Made by a program: the position numbers and the translations under genes. From Bordetella sp. 02P26C-1 (GTDB taxonomy: Bacteria; Pseudomonadota; Gammaproteobacteria; Burkholderiales; Burkholderiaceae_B), in assembly GCF_009763255.1 (NCBI RefSeq), contig NZ_WSJB01000003.1, positions 27,875 to 91,874 of the forward strand: a stretch of DNA of 64,000 nucleotides, in the 5' to 3' direction. Shown in pieces: positions 9,160-18,831 of this stretch; position 1 is the first letter of the stretch; every line of letters starts with the position of its first letter. Below the pieces are notes generated by a model. That model saw only the letters and a list, made by a program, of their open reading frames with translations, had not been told where the DNA came from and did no database searches.

Positions 9160-10821
9160 TCATTGCCCGGCCAATATCCAGCGCGCGGCTTTTTCAGCAA
9201 TCATCAATGTGGGGCTATTCGTATTGCCGCTCACGATGCTGGGCATGACGCTGGCATCGACAACACGCAGCCCCGATACGCCATAGACCCGAAGGTGGGA
9301 ATCAACGACCGCCATCGGGTCTGTGTCGCGGCCCATCTTCGCGGTACCGACCGGGTGAAAAATTGTGGTCGCGATATCCCCCGCCAGCCGCGCGAGCTCG
9401 TCGTCCGTCTGAAACTCGCTACCCGGCTTGACTTCAACCGGCTGATACGCGGCCAGCGCCGGCTGACTCACGATCTTGCGCGTGACACGCAGAGAATCCG
9501 ACGCGACCTTCCGATCGGCTTCCGTACTGAGATAGTTGGGTCGTATGGCGGGTGCTTGCGCGGGATCGGGCCCCTGGATCTGCACGCTGCCCCGGCTGGT
9601 GGGGTTAAGGTTGCACACGCTGGCCGTGAAGGCATTGAACGTATGCAACGGTTCTCCGAACGCATCCAAACTTAAGGGTTGCACGTGATACTCGATATTG
9701 GGATAAGGCTGCGAAGGATCACTACGGGTAAAAGCACCAAGTTGAGAAGGCGCCATGCTCATCGGCCCTGTACGACGCAACGCATATTCAATTCCGATCA
9801 TCGCCTTGCCCCATCGCGTACTAGAGATCTGGTTCAGCGTGCGCGTGCCTTCGACCTTGTACACAGTGCGGATCTGCAGATGATCTTGAAGATTCGCACC
9901 CACGCCTGGTTTGTCCAGCAGGACCTGCACCCCATGACGCTGCAGTAACGAGCCCGGCCCTATTCCGGACAGCTGTAATAGCTGCGGCGTCCCAATACTG
10001 CCTGCCGCCAGGATGACTTCGCCACGTGCCGCGATGCTTACCCGCGCCCCATCGCGTATAACTTCGACGCCACGGCAAGCGAGGCCTCTATCCGTGGATT
10101 GCTTGAGCGTCAACTTCACGACCTGTGTATGCGTCCACAAGGTGAAATTAGGCCGCTTCATGCAGACAGGCCGCAGAAATGCTTTGGCTGCATTCCAGCG
10201 CCATCCCGATTTCTGATTGACCTCGAAATAGCCTACGCCCTCGTTGGTCCCTTGATTGAAATCGTCACTGGCGGGGATACCTGCCTGTTGAGCCGCCGCG
10301 GCGAACGCATCGAGAATATCCCAACGCAGACGCTGTTTTTCTACGCGCCACTCGCCACCGTTACCATGAAAGCGTGCGAAATTCGTATCGCCCGTGGCTT
10401 GAGCGCGCCCGCCGTCGAGCCGGTAATGATCTTCATGCCTCATAAAATCCGGCAAGCAATTTTGCCAAGACCACGCCGCGTCGCCCGTCAGCTCGGCCCA
10501 CGCATCGTAGTCGCGCGCTTGCCCTCGCATGTAGATCATGCCGTTGATGCTAGAGCAACCACCCAACGTCTTGCCGCGCGGATAACGGAGTGTGCGACCG
10601 TTTAAACCCGGATCCGGCATGGTGCTGTAGCACCAATCCGTGCGCGGGTTGCCGATGCAGTAGAGATACCCCACCGGCACGTGTATCCAGTGATAGTTGT
10701 CCTTGCCGCCAGCCTCGATTAGCAGGACGCGCTTTCTGCCATCGGCTGATAAGCGGTTGGCCAGTAAGCAGCCTGCGGTGCCCGCGCCAATGATGACGTA
10801 GTCATACTCCTGTTCTGCCAT
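9160..10821 (-). CDS. GMC-family FAD-dependent oxidoreductase (choline dehydrogenase-like)
   Basis: The protein has 553 residues. The N-terminal ADP-binding motif YVIIGAGTAGCLLANRL binds FAD, followed by the LLIEAGG acidic segment and the GMC signatures GKTLGGCSSINGMIYMRG and AAGSIGTPQLLQLSGIGP. The C-terminal FHPVGTAKMG and SGNTNSPTLMIAEKAA blocks carry the catalytic His and Asn. The family oxidises alcohols such as choline, aliphatic or aryl alcohols; the substrate here is unknown. The start at 10821 has GGAG 5 bases upstream. There is no betaine aldehyde dehydrogenase beside it, so a role in betaine synthesis is not supported. Monocistronic. Confidence 0.88.
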   Translation of the reverse strand: MAEQEYDYVIIGAGTAGCLLANRLSADGRKRVLLIEAGGKDNYHWIHVPVGYLYCIGNPRTDWCYSTMPDPGLNGRTLRYPRGKTLGGCSSINGMIYMRGQARDYDAWAELTGDAAWSWQNCLPDFMRHEDHYRLDGGRAQATGDTNFARFHGNGGEWRVEKQRLRWDILDAFAAAAQQAGIPASDDFNQGTNEGVGYFEVNQKSGWRWNAAKAFLRPVCMKRPNFTLWTHTQVVKLTLKQSTDRGLACRGVEVIRDGARVSIAARGEVILAAGSIGTPQLLQLSGIGPGSLLQRHGVQVLLDKPGVGANLQDHLQIRTVYKVEGTRTLNQISSTRWGKAMIGIEYALRRTGPMSMAPSQLGAFTRSDPSQPYPNIEYHVQPLSLDAFGEPLHTFNAFTASVCNLNPTSRGSVQIQGPDPAQAPAIRPNYLSTEADRKVASDSLRVTRKIVSQPALAAYQPVEVKPGSEFQTDDELARLAGDIATTIFHPVGTAKMGRDTDPMAVVDSHLRVYGVSGLRVVDASVMPSIVSGNTNSPTLMIAEKAARWILAGQ

Positions 10822-10941
10822 CCTCGCTCCTGTCTCGTCGTGATGCCGTGTGCCTTGGTCGGGTCGGAAATACGGCTGTCGTTGTTTCCATAGTTTAAAG
10901 CGAGTGACGTACTGGCTCACGTACAGCGAGCCACGATGCAA

Positions 10942-10975
10942 ACACGGCTGCGCCTCTGACGAGGGGCAGCCGTGT
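10942..10975 (-). terminator. Long hairpin after the hemerythrin gene
   Basis: Near-perfect dyad with outer arms ACACGGCTGC and GCAGCCGTGT and inner CCTC/GAGG, followed on the minus strand by TTTGC. It lies 30 bases beyond the hemerythrin stop and is a plausible terminator for katE-hemerythrin, although the T run is short. Confidence 0.6.
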
Positions 10976-11004
10976 AACGGACCAGGATGCTGATGAACGC
11001 AGCC

Positions 11005-11463
11005 TTAGCCAGCCAGTTCCAGCTTCATGCGCTCATAGTCCTTGAGGTATTTGAGCGCGAGCTCTTCCTTTTGACCGGCCTTAAGGATCTTGCCGGACAC
11101 CTGAAAAAACTTCTTTTCCTCTTCACGCAAATGATGGTGCACCTCTTCGGAAAGCTTCTTGGCCTGCGTCAGCCAGGCCTCCCCTTCCGGTTCAAGCTTT
11201 CCCAGCTTCTCGACACACTCGTCGATCTCATGATGCTCGGCGAGCGCATGGCGCGAGGAATTGAGCCCCATATCGTCCATCAACATAGGAGCGTACAGGA
11301 ACCTTTCTTCCGCAGCCGCATGAGCGGCGAGTTCCAACTTGAGTTCACGATACAGGTCACGCCGGCGCGTCTCGTCCACGGGGCTACGCACCAGCCTGCG
11401 GCACAACGTCCTCTGGACTTCGTGACTCACCCGCAGCGCTTCGTATATATTCAGCTTGGCCAA
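11005..11463 (-). CDS. Hemerythrin HHE-domain protein (TTG start)
   Basis: Alpha-helical non-haem di-iron candidate of 152 residues; HHE proteins bind O2 or respond to peroxide/nitrosative stress. Iron-ligand pattern seen: SHEVQR, HAAAEERFLY, EHHEIDE and VHHHLREEEKKFF. The start is set at a TTG (11463) because AAGGAG lies exactly 7 bases upstream and the protein then begins (M)AKLNIYEALRVSHE, the usual family N terminus. The next upstream in-frame start at 11508 has no ribosome site and adds an unrelated sequence. It follows katE by 53 bases on the same strand, suggesting co-expression in oxidative stress. Confidence 0.82.
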   Translation of the reverse strand: MAKLNIYEALRVSHEVQRTLCRRLVRSPVDETRRRDLYRELKLELAAHAAAEERFLYAPMLMDDMGLNSSRHALAEHHEIDECVEKLGKLEPEGEAWLTQAKKLSEEVHHHLREEEKKFFQVSGKILKAGQKEELALKYLKDYERMKLELAG

Positions 11464-11516
11464 CTCCGGTCTCCTTACAGAATTGCTTGACGGTTTATCT
11501 AAAACCACGCTCCTTA

Positions 11517-13905
11517 CTAGACGGCGGGCGGGTCCGTTTCGCGCTCCGGATGGCGATGGCGTTCGATCGCAGCGACGAAGCCCTTGGCCGCAATCGCGTC
11601 ATATTTCGCCACGATGAGCAAGCCCGGATCGACGTCGGCCGCCGGCAGACCTGCCGCCTCGAATACCCTGCGACCCTCGCCCACCGCCATTAAAGGTTTA
11701 CCGTGGCGGAACGCGTCGCGTACATATTCCAACGCCAATCCGTTGTTAACGAGAGCGTCCGCCGTCGCATGGCCACCTGCGCAAAGTACCGCATCGAACA
11801 ACACAGACGGGCTGTTCTCAAAGGACGCATCCGCATCGAGCGCATCGCCGTTTTGCCCCTGTAGCAAACCGACATGCGGGCCCACCAGCCGCACGACCGC
11901 CCCCTTGTCGATCAGCGACTTGGCTATCGACTGAACCGACGCGGCATCCGTGCCATCGGCGACCATGCTGGCGATCTTGCGCGAGGCAATGCCGCCCTCG
12001 CCGGGACGCGCCAACAGCGACAAAAACGCCGACTTCTTGATTTCCGGCTTGACGGGCGCGGCCGCGCGCGGCAACGGATCAGGAAGCTCTGGCATCCCCA
12101 GTTTGGTTGCTACCGTCGCCGCCAGGTCCTCGGAGATATTGCGCAGCATAGCCACGGTGCGACGACGGATCCCAGGTACCGTGACCTTGCTCAGCTCGAA
12201 CGCCAGGGCATCCGCGATGTGCTTCTTTTCTATATCCGATTGGCTCTCATAAAAGAGGGTAGCTTGGTTGTAGTGTTCCGCGAATTTTTCAGGCTTGCCG
12301 CGCAGCTCGACACTGTCGACCGGCTCGGGGAAAGGAATAAAGCCCTTATTCCCAGCCTGAAACGGGCACCCCCCTGCCAACGAATTCGGCTCATAGGCCA
12401 CTCGCCCTCGATGTATCGCCTGGCGGTGCATGCCGTCACGCTGATTGTTATGCACGGGCGCGACCGGCGCGTTGATCGGCAGCTCGTGAAAATTGGGTCC
12501 GCCAAGCCGGGAAATCTGCGTATCCACATAAGAATGAATCCGCCCCGCCAACAGCGGATCATTCGTAAAGTCGATCCCCGGCACGACATGCGCGGTGCAG
12601 AACGCAACCTGCTCGGTTTCGGCAAAGAAATTGTCAGGGTTTCGGTTCAACACCATACGCCCGATAGGCCGTATCGGAACAAGCTCTTCAGGGATCAGCT
12701 TGGTTGCATCCAGCACATCGAAGCTAAAGGCTTCTGCCTGCTCTTCGCTAAAGACCTGTACGCCGAGTTCCCATTCCGGATAGGCCCCCGCCTCGATCGC
12801 TTCCCAAAGGTCGCGGCGATGATAATCCGGGTCCGCGCCCGAAATCTTTACCGCCTCGTCCCAGACATGCGAGTGTGTGCCGAGCTTAGGATTCCAATGA
12901 AACTTCACCAGGCTCGCGCGGCCCTCGGCCGTGACAAACCGGAAGGTATGCACACCGAAGCCTTGCATCATGCGGTAGCTGCGCGGAATGCCGCGATCCG
13001 ACATCGCCCACCTGATCATGTGAGCCGACTCGGGCATCAACGAGATAAAGTCCCAAAAGGTATCGTGAGCGGATGCCGCCTGTGGCATTCCGTGATGGGG
13101 TTCGGGCTTGACGGCATGCACGAGATCAGGGAACTTCATCGCGTCTTGAATAAAGAACACCGGCATGTTGTTGCCCACCAGATCCCAATTACCCTGGTCT
13201 GTATAGAACTTCACCGCGAAGCCACGCACATCGCGGGCCGTGTCCTTGGACCCTAGCTCACCCGCAACCGTTGAAAACCGAACGAAGACGGGTGTCTTCT
13301 TGCCAGCCTCGGCAAACAACGACGCACAGGTGATATCGGTCAATGGCTCATAGCACTGGAAAAAGCCATGTGCGGCCGAGCCGCGCGCGTGCACAATACG
13401 TTCGGGAATGCGCTCATGATCGAAGTGAGTGATCTTCTCGCGCAGGATGAAATCTTTTAATAATGCGGGTCCCCGCAGTCCGGCCTTTAACGAGCTTTGG
13501 TTGTCCGCGATGGGAACACCTTCGTTAGTCGTCATCGCCTGCCCGCCGCCATCCGCGCGCACACGGGCGAGTTCCCCGCCCACCGCGTTTTTCCCAACTT
13601 TCGCGCGGCCTGAGGTTTTCGCCGAGCGATTCTTCTCTGATAGCGTACTCGCGGTGGCTGAGCCGTCTGGCGGTTCTGCGGTCTGACCTACTGGCGGCGA
13701 TTCGGCGCGACCATATTCACTGGATTTGTTCTCGTTCTCGGCAATCGCGTCGACCATTTGCCCTACGGCGATCGCCTGCTTCAAGGCTGGATGACTCGCG
13801 TCCTTTGAAGGGGGGAAGCGCTGGCGCGCTATCGGTGTTGAAGTAGGCGGTATCGACCGCACTTTGCTGCCCACCCTTGGACGGGGCCCGCTTCTTATTC
13901 GCCAT
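11517..13905 (-). CDS. katE: Large-subunit catalase HPII (KatE) with an apparent frameshift near the N terminus
   Basis: Haem catalase decomposing H2O2. Catalase core: [29 protein letters not shown] (catalytic His), then haem-pocket [18 protein letters not shown]. The C-terminal flavodoxin/DJ-1-like domain begins around [16 protein letters not shown], as in HPII. ATG 13905 (AAGGAG 9 bases upstream) reads [21 protein letters not shown]. The frame then changes at a run of six G on the plus strand (13810-13815). Removing one base joins it to [17 protein letters not shown] and gives one open frame of about 795 residues. As read, the main frame is open only from about 13874, without a ribosome site. 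This could be a sequencing error, a slippery tract, or a true lesion leaving a shorter protein from an internal start such as [13 protein letters not shown]. Confidence 0.85.
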
Positions 13906-14320
13906 GCTCAATGACTCCTTCTCAGATACCGCGCGACGGCGGCAGGGGGAATGCCACTCACGTGTATGAATAAAGATGAAGTAAGCGCAACGAGGAAAGC
14001 CTCCCGTACGGCGAGGCATTTCCTTTATGTATGGCGGTCAACAGTACGCAATAACCCCAAACGGAGCAATAGAATCACCAGCATTTAACGATTATTAAAT
14101 GTCGCCGGTGTGGCGCGTACGCCCTGGCGCAGCGCAGCAAAACCCCAAGGAGCGAAAGCTTTGGCAAGACAACTTCATTTTCAGCAAGACTGTAACGCCC
14201 CAAGCCCTGCCCTTGGCAATCGCATGTCCGTCTTCGCCTATCGCCAGAGGCATTGCAAACGCCGTGCGATCCATCACGGTGTTAGCTGCGCACGTGCGAC
14301 TCATAGCAGGTGTCCGGCGC
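13906..14320. other. Gene-free stretch between eamA-like gene and katE
   Basis: Contains the katE promoter region and the 3' end of the eamA-like transcript. Short open frames here show no family resemblance or ribosome sites. No clear operator was seen. Confidence 0.4.
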
Positions 14321-15232
14321 TTAGCCCCGAGCCATACGCCTTTTGGCCGCCCACTGATTAATCGCCAACCCGAACAAAATGGCGATCACACCGAGCCACT
14401 GCGCAAGCGCCAACTGCTCGTCGAATGCGACCGCCGCCGCCCAAAGGCCGATCACGGGCACCAACAATGAAAATGGCGAGATGCGTCCGGCATGATGACG
14501 CTGAAGCAATCGCGTCCACAGCGTATAGGCCAGCAAGGTCGCAAACAGCCCCAAGAATAAAGATGCGAAAGCTTCCCGCCAGCCCAGGTTCAACAAACTA
14601 CTCATGGTTGCATCGGCACCATCCACGCCGATAGCCAGTCCGTAAAACGGGAGTAGGGTCACCGCACTGCTCCACACCACGAACGCAAATGGATCGTACT
14701 TAGCGCCCGTGTTGCCAGCAAAGCGGACGACGAGATTCGATAGCGCCCACATCAGCGCAGCGCCGAGCGTGAGCACAAACCCGAGCATGGTCATCTGACC
14801 CGGCGCGTCGCCATGCGCCGAAGCAATGGCAGCCAAACCCATAGCCGCTATCGCGAGGCCCAACCACTGCAACGGCGCGCCTCTTTCGCCGAGCAGGGGA
14901 ACCGCCAGCAGTAAGGTGAATAGGGCTTGCGTCTGCATCACCACGGAAGCCATACCGGCTGTCATTCCCACCGCCAACGCCGTGAACAACAATCCAAACT
15001 GTCCGATGCCTTGAACCAATCCATAGGCCACTACGAATCGCCATGGCACTGTCGGAGCACGCACAAACAGCAGAAATGGTAATGAAGCGACGGTATATCG
15101 AAGCGCTCCGAGCAGCATAGGACTGAGCCCATGCAAGCCCCACTTCATCACAACGAAGTTCAGACCCCATATGATCACGACGCCAGCGATGCAAAGCACG
15201 TCGCCTGCAGACATCCGCACATGGGCGCTCAT
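14321..15232 (-). CDS. eamA: EamA/DMT-superfamily exporter, close to E. coli EamA
   Basis: The protein has 303 residues with ten predicted membrane helices arranged as two EamA repeats (about 10-140 and 155-295). Segments such as VIIWGLNFVVMKWGLHGLSP, VVMQTQALFTLLLAVPLLGE, FVLTLGAALMWALSNLVVR and SPFSLLVPVIGL parallel E. coli EamA, an exporter of O-acetylserine/cysteine-pathway metabolites. Substrate is inferred from resemblance only. It lies downstream of the RutE-like reductase on the same strand (39 bases), so it may export or import a compound handled by that cluster. Confidence 0.8.
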   Translation of the reverse strand: MSAHVRMSAGDVLCIAGVVIIWGLNFVVMKWGLHGLSPMLLGALRYTVASLPFLLFVRAPTVPWRFVVAYGLVQGIGQFGLLFTALAVGMTAGMASVVMQTQALFTLLLAVPLLGERGAPLQWLGLAIAAMGLAAIASAHGDAPGQMTMLGFVLTLGAALMWALSNLVVRFAGNTGAKYDPFAFVVWSSAVTLLPFYGLAIGVDGADATMSSLLNLGWREAFASLFLGLFATLLAYTLWTRLLQRHHAGRISPFSLLVPVIGLWAAAVAFDEQLALAQWLGVIAILFGLAINQWAAKRRMARG

Positions 15233-15271
15233 GACGACGACAATCCATTCATGCCGTAGCCCCGATAACCA

Positions 15272-15889
15272 TTAATACACGACACAGGCTTCCTCGAAAT
15301 CCAATCGCGGCAGCCGTGGAAAGGGAGCGGGACAGCCATAACCCAGGTTGCAGACAAAATTGACTTCCACAGGCTGGCCCGGAAAAAACGTCTCTGCGAC
15401 CGCGTGCGCGTCAAATCCACCCATCGGGCCGCAGTCCAGCCCCAACGCGCGCGCCGCCATAATAAAGTAGCCTCCCTGCAGACTGCCGTTACGCAAGGCG
15501 GCCTCTCGCGCGGCCTCTGGCGTATGGTTGAACCACGAGGCGGCACCCGGTTGATGGGGAAAGACTTTCACCATTTGCTCGTAGAACCGCAGGTCATAGG
15601 CCACGATCGCCGTCACAGGGGCCTGCCGCGTAGGCGCGACGTTACCCTCATCCATGAGCGGCAATAGTCGCGCTTTCGCCTCCGCGCTTGTGACGAATGC
15701 CACACGTGCGGGTTGGCAGTTTGCCGCCGTCGGTCCCATGCGCATGAGTCCGTATAGCGTTCTTAGCAGATCCATTGGAACGGCGCGATCCTGCCATTCC
15801 CGAATCGACCGCGCGTCGCGAAACAGCGTATCCAGCGCTGCCGCATCGAGCGGCTCGCGCAGGTCATCGGTAGCTTCCTTCACCATCAT
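15272..15889 (-). CDS. rutE: RutE-like malonic semialdehyde reductase / nitroreductase family
   Basis: The protein has 205 residues and is a flavin nitroreductase-fold enzyme. Matches to RutE/YdfG-pathway members are ALDTLFRDARSIREWQDRAVP, LYGLMRMGPTAANCQPARVAFV, PVTAIVAYDLRFYEQM, NGSLQGGYFIMAARALGLDCGPMGGFD and FPRLPRLDFEEACV. RutE reduces the toxic 3-oxopropanoate made in Rut pyrimidine breakdown. No rutA-D genes lie here, so the physiological role may differ (3-hydroxypropanoate or another aldehyde). It sits 26 bases after the amidohydrolase gene on the same strand. Confidence 0.82.
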   Translation of the reverse strand: MMVKEATDDLREPLDAAALDTLFRDARSIREWQDRAVPMDLLRTLYGLMRMGPTAANCQPARVAFVTSAEAKARLLPLMDEGNVAPTRQAPVTAIVAYDLRFYEQMVKVFPHQPGAASWFNHTPEAAREAALRNGSLQGGYFIMAARALGLDCGPMGGFDAHAVAETFFPGQPVEVNFVCNLGYGCPAPFPRLPRLDFEEACVVY

Positions 15890-15915
15890 GTTTGCCGGCC
15901 TCCCATCCGATGCGA

Positions 15916-17646
15916 TCAGGCTCGTGCGCCACGCGGCTGGCCCGTACGGCCTCCCCGCAGCAGTTTGCCGGGTAAAGCTCCCGTGGCCTCACCGCGCTCA
16001 AAAATCGGCATGCCGTTGACCAGGGTCGCCACATAACCATCGGCGCGCTGTATCAAACGCCGGCCTCCTGCTGGCAGATCGAAAACCATTTCGGGACAAT
16101 GCACTGTCACGGCAGCGGGGTCCACGATATTGATATCGGCCTTATAGCCTTCGCGTAGCAAACCGCGATCGTGCAGGCCATACACCTTGGCCGTATCCAA
16201 GGTTTGGCGTTTCACCACATGCTCCAGCGACAGCAATGGTCCACGTTTACGATCGCGCGTCCAGAAACTCAGCATAAACGTGGGCATACTCACATCGCAG
16301 ATATAGCCACAATGCGCCCCACCGTCCGAAAGACTGTTGACCGTGTTGGGATGCTGCATCAGCTGGTGCAGATGGTCCAGACTTTCGTACGAGTAGTTGA
16401 ATGACGGATAGTACAGAATGGCCTTGCCATCATTTTCCAGCATCAGATCGTAAATGATCTCGAGCGGGGGCCTTCCCGTGCGCTGCGCCATGGCTGCCAC
16501 GCTTTCGTGCGGCTCGGGCTCATAGTCGGGCTGCTCGCCCAGCCGGTAAATCTTATGGAAGCTGCTAAAGAGTGTGCGTGCCCGGCGATCCAGCAGACCG
16601 CGTTCCTCTTGCATGATGCGAGCGCGCACAGCGGGGTCGCGCAACTGCCGGAGTTGCTCATCGAATGGCAGCTTCTGCAATTCGATATACGTCGGATGCG
16701 CGATAAAAGGATGCAACGTGCTCTGCCACGAAAACAAGATTCCGAGCGGCCGTCCGCTGATCCCCGCCATCAGGGGGAGGTTGTCCGCATGCGCGCGGTC
16801 CAATGCGCGCGCAATCTCCTTCCATACATCGGGCGCCCCATCGGTCTGTTGCAGATTGAACAGCACAGGCAGCTTATTGCTGCGGGCCAGATGCTCCAGC
16901 CACGGCAACTCAGCCTCCATGGCCGGATGATTGGCCGTCATCTGGAACACGCCGTGGCCGACTTCGCCAAGCACGCCCCCCAAGGCACTGAGCTCCTCGT
17001 CCGTGGCGAACGTGCCCGGCGGGTACTTGCGCTCATCGTATTTATGCAGGAACGTGCGTGACGTCGAAAACCCCACGGCGCCGGCCAACATCGCCTCGCG
17101 CACGAGCTCGCGCATCTGCAGCAGGTCCTCGGGAGAGGCCTCATCATGATGCACGCCCCGGTCGCCCATCACATATGCGCGCACGGCACTATGGGGAATC
17201 TGTGCGCCGATATCCAACGCTTTCGGTCGACGATCCAAGGCATCCAGATACTCGGGGAATGACTCCCAGTCCCATTGAATGCCCTCGGACAAGACGGTAC
17301 CCGGGATATCCTCTACACCCTCCATCACCTTGATCAACCACTCGCGACGATCGGGTTTGACGGGTGCAAAGCCTACGCCGCAGTTGCCCATGATCGCTGT
17401 CGTCACGCCATGCCAGGTCGACGGACTCAGGTACGGATCCCAAGTCGCCTGCCCGTCGTAGTGGGTGTGAATATCGATCCAGCCCGGCGTCACCAGACAG
17501 CCATCTGCGTGGATCTCGCGGCGCGCCGCGCCCGCCTTACCTCCCACTTGCTGGATGATGCCGTCCCCGACAGCCACATCACCGGTGTAGGACGGCTTTC
17601 CCGAGCCGTCGACAATCAAAGCGCCACGGATGACGATATCGTGCAT
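15916..17646 (-). CDS. N-acyl-D-amino-acid deacylase-type amidohydrolase
   Basis: The protein has 576 residues in the metal-dependent amidohydrolase superfamily. The N-terminal small beta-domain is [20 protein letters not shown]. The metal-binding [12 protein letters not shown] has His60 and His62, and the next segment is [16 protein letters not shown]. Further family segments are [11 protein letters not shown] and the C-terminal [18 protein letters not shown], with the conserved Asp, and [13 protein letters not shown]. Members hydrolyse N-acyl-D-amino acids or related amides; the substrate is unknown. It is followed by the RutE-like gene and preceded by a Bug solute-binding gene 15 bases upstream, so the cluster probably takes up and cleaves an acylated organic acid or amino acid under LysR control. 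Confidence 0.85.
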   Translation of the reverse strand: MHDIVIRGALIVDGSGKPSYTGDVAVGDGIIQQVGGKAGAARREIHADGCLVTPGWIDIHTHYDGQATWDPYLSPSTWHGVTTAIMGNCGVGFAPVKPDRREWLIKVMEGVEDIPGTVLSEGIQWDWESFPEYLDALDRRPKALDIGAQIPHSAVRAYVMGDRGVHHDEASPEDLLQMRELVREAMLAGAVGFSTSRTFLHKYDERKYPPGTFATDEELSALGGVLGEVGHGVFQMTANHPAMEAELPWLEHLARSNKLPVLFNLQQTDGAPDVWKEIARALDRAHADNLPLMAGISGRPLGILFSWQSTLHPFIAHPTYIELQKLPFDEQLRQLRDPAVRARIMQEERGLLDRRARTLFSSFHKIYRLGEQPDYEPEPHESVAAMAQRTGRPPLEIIYDLMLENDGKAILYYPSFNYSYESLDHLHQLMQHPNTVNSLSDGGAHCGYICDVSMPTFMLSFWTRDRKRGPLLSLEHVVKRQTLDTAKVYGLHDRGLLREGYKADINIVDPAAVTVHCPEMVFDLPAGGRRLIQRADGYVATLVNGMPIFERGEATGALPGKLLRGGRTGQPRGARA

Positions 17647-17661
17647 GATTCCTCCAGATAC

Positions 17662-18681
17662 TCAATCAAGCGAGAGATTGGCGCCGCGAATGACCTCGCC
17701 CCAACGGTCGTAGTCGCGCCTCACAATATCCGCATATTCCTTGGGTCCAACGCCACTGACCTCATTGCCTTGCGACACGATGGCTTCAGTCACCTGTGGT
17801 GTATTGAGCGCATTGCGAAACACGGTCGCAATGCGTTCGGCGGTTTCGGGCGGCACGCCACCGGGGCCAAAGAGGCCTTGCCAACCCACAATGTTCAGGC
17901 CCTCGATACCTTGCTCTTGCAGGGTCGGCACCTCCGGCATCACCGCCAATCGCTTATCCGAGGCAGGCCCCAGAACCTTTACCTTGCCCGCCTTGGCGTT
18001 TTGCACAGCGGTGCTCGTGCCATCAAAATAGATCTGTACGTCCCCTGCCAGCAGGGCAAGCGAAGCGTCGGCCGTCCCTTTATAGGGAATGTGCACAATG
18101 TCTGTGCCGGTACGCATCTTGAGAATCTCGCCGTTCAGATGGGACGTCGAGCCCGGGCTATACGATGCGTAGTTCAGCTTGCCCGGGTTCGCCTTGGCAT
18201 ACGCCACCATCTGCTCAGTGGTATCAAACGGTGCATCCTTATTGGCCACCAGCACGGTGGCGGAACGCACGGCTTGCAAAATGGGCGTGAAGTCCTTGAA
18301 CGGATCGTAGGACAGCTTCTTATACAAATGCGGATTCTGAGTATGCGTCACCACGATGGTGTATAGCAGCGTATAGCCGTCGGGCTTGGCGCGGGCCACT
18401 TCCTGCGCACCGATCATGGTGCCAGCGCCCGGCTTATTGTCGATGATGACGGAAGCACCAGTCTGTTCAGTAACCTTGGCTGCTAGCAGGCGCGCCAGCG
18501 AGTCAGATCCTGAACCCGCCGGAAACGGCACCACTATGCGTATCGTCTTGCCGGCCGCAGGCCAGGTGCTGTCCGCCTTCGCCTGCGCGGGCGCACCGAC
18601 GAGCCCCGCGACACAGGTCGCCATCATGAGTAGCCGTGCACCGGTTGCACGCACACGGTCAATACAAGATATCGCTTTCAT
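17662..18681 (-). CDS. Bug/TctC-family periplasmic solute-binding protein
   Basis: The protein has 339 residues with a signal peptide (hydrophobic segment ending ..VAGLVGAPAQAKA). The mature TctC-type domain has KTIRIVVPFPAGSGSDSLARLL, the anion-binding IIDNKPGAGTMIGAQEVARAKPDGYTLL, YKGTADASLALLAGDVQ and GWQGLFGPGGVP. Bug proteins are hugely expanded in Bordetella and relatives and bind carboxylates for tripartite tricarboxylate transporters. No membrane subunits lie nearby, which is usual. ATG 18681 has GGAGGAG just upstream. It is the first gene of the minus-strand cluster, divergent from LysR. Confidence 0.9.
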   Translation of the reverse strand: MKAISCIDRVRATGARLLMMATCVAGLVGAPAQAKADSTWPAAGKTIRIVVPFPAGSGSDSLARLLAAKVTEQTGASVIIDNKPGAGTMIGAQEVARAKPDGYTLLYTIVVTHTQNPHLYKKLSYDPFKDFTPILQAVRSATVLVANKDAPFDTTEQMVAYAKANPGKLNYASYSPGSTSHLNGEILKMRTGTDIVHIPYKGTADASLALLAGDVQIYFDGTSTAVQNAKAGKVKVLGPASDKRLAVMPEVPTLQEQGIEGLNIVGWQGLFGPGGVPPETAERIATVFRNALNTPQVTEAIVSQGNEVSGVGPKEYADIVRRDYDRWGEVIRGANLSLD

Positions 18682-18788
18682 CACTCTCCTCCGGCCAGGC
18701 CGTCTTTTCTGACAGCTCAATATCATTACGCTTGCGTTTCGGTCGTTGCCGATACCGCGCCGCTACTTTATAGTCGCCTTGCCCATCC

Positions 18789-18812
18789 TGAATCCAATGC
18801 ATATTGGATTCA
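18789..18812. promoter_or_regulatory. Perfect 10-bp inverted repeat, likely LysR operator
   Basis: Arms TGAATCCAAT (18789-18798) and ATTGGATTCA (18803-18812) around GCAT. It lies between the divergent Bug gene and the lysR gene, 19 bases before the lysR ATG. A dyad of this kind in such a position is the usual binding site of a LysR-type dimer, inferred from position and symmetry. Confidence 0.7.
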
Positions 18813-18831
18813 CTTCCCATGATAAAAACTC

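Noticed and set aside
9160..10821. Choline dehydrogenase (betA) assignment for the GMC oxidoreductase
   Set aside because: Family matches, but no betB, betI or choline transporter is adjacent, so the substrate cannot be named.
13717..14019. Separate 100-codon gene upstream of katE
   Set aside because: Its useful part (from [12 protein letters not shown]) is the frameshifted N terminus of katE; the codons upstream of it have no family resemblance.
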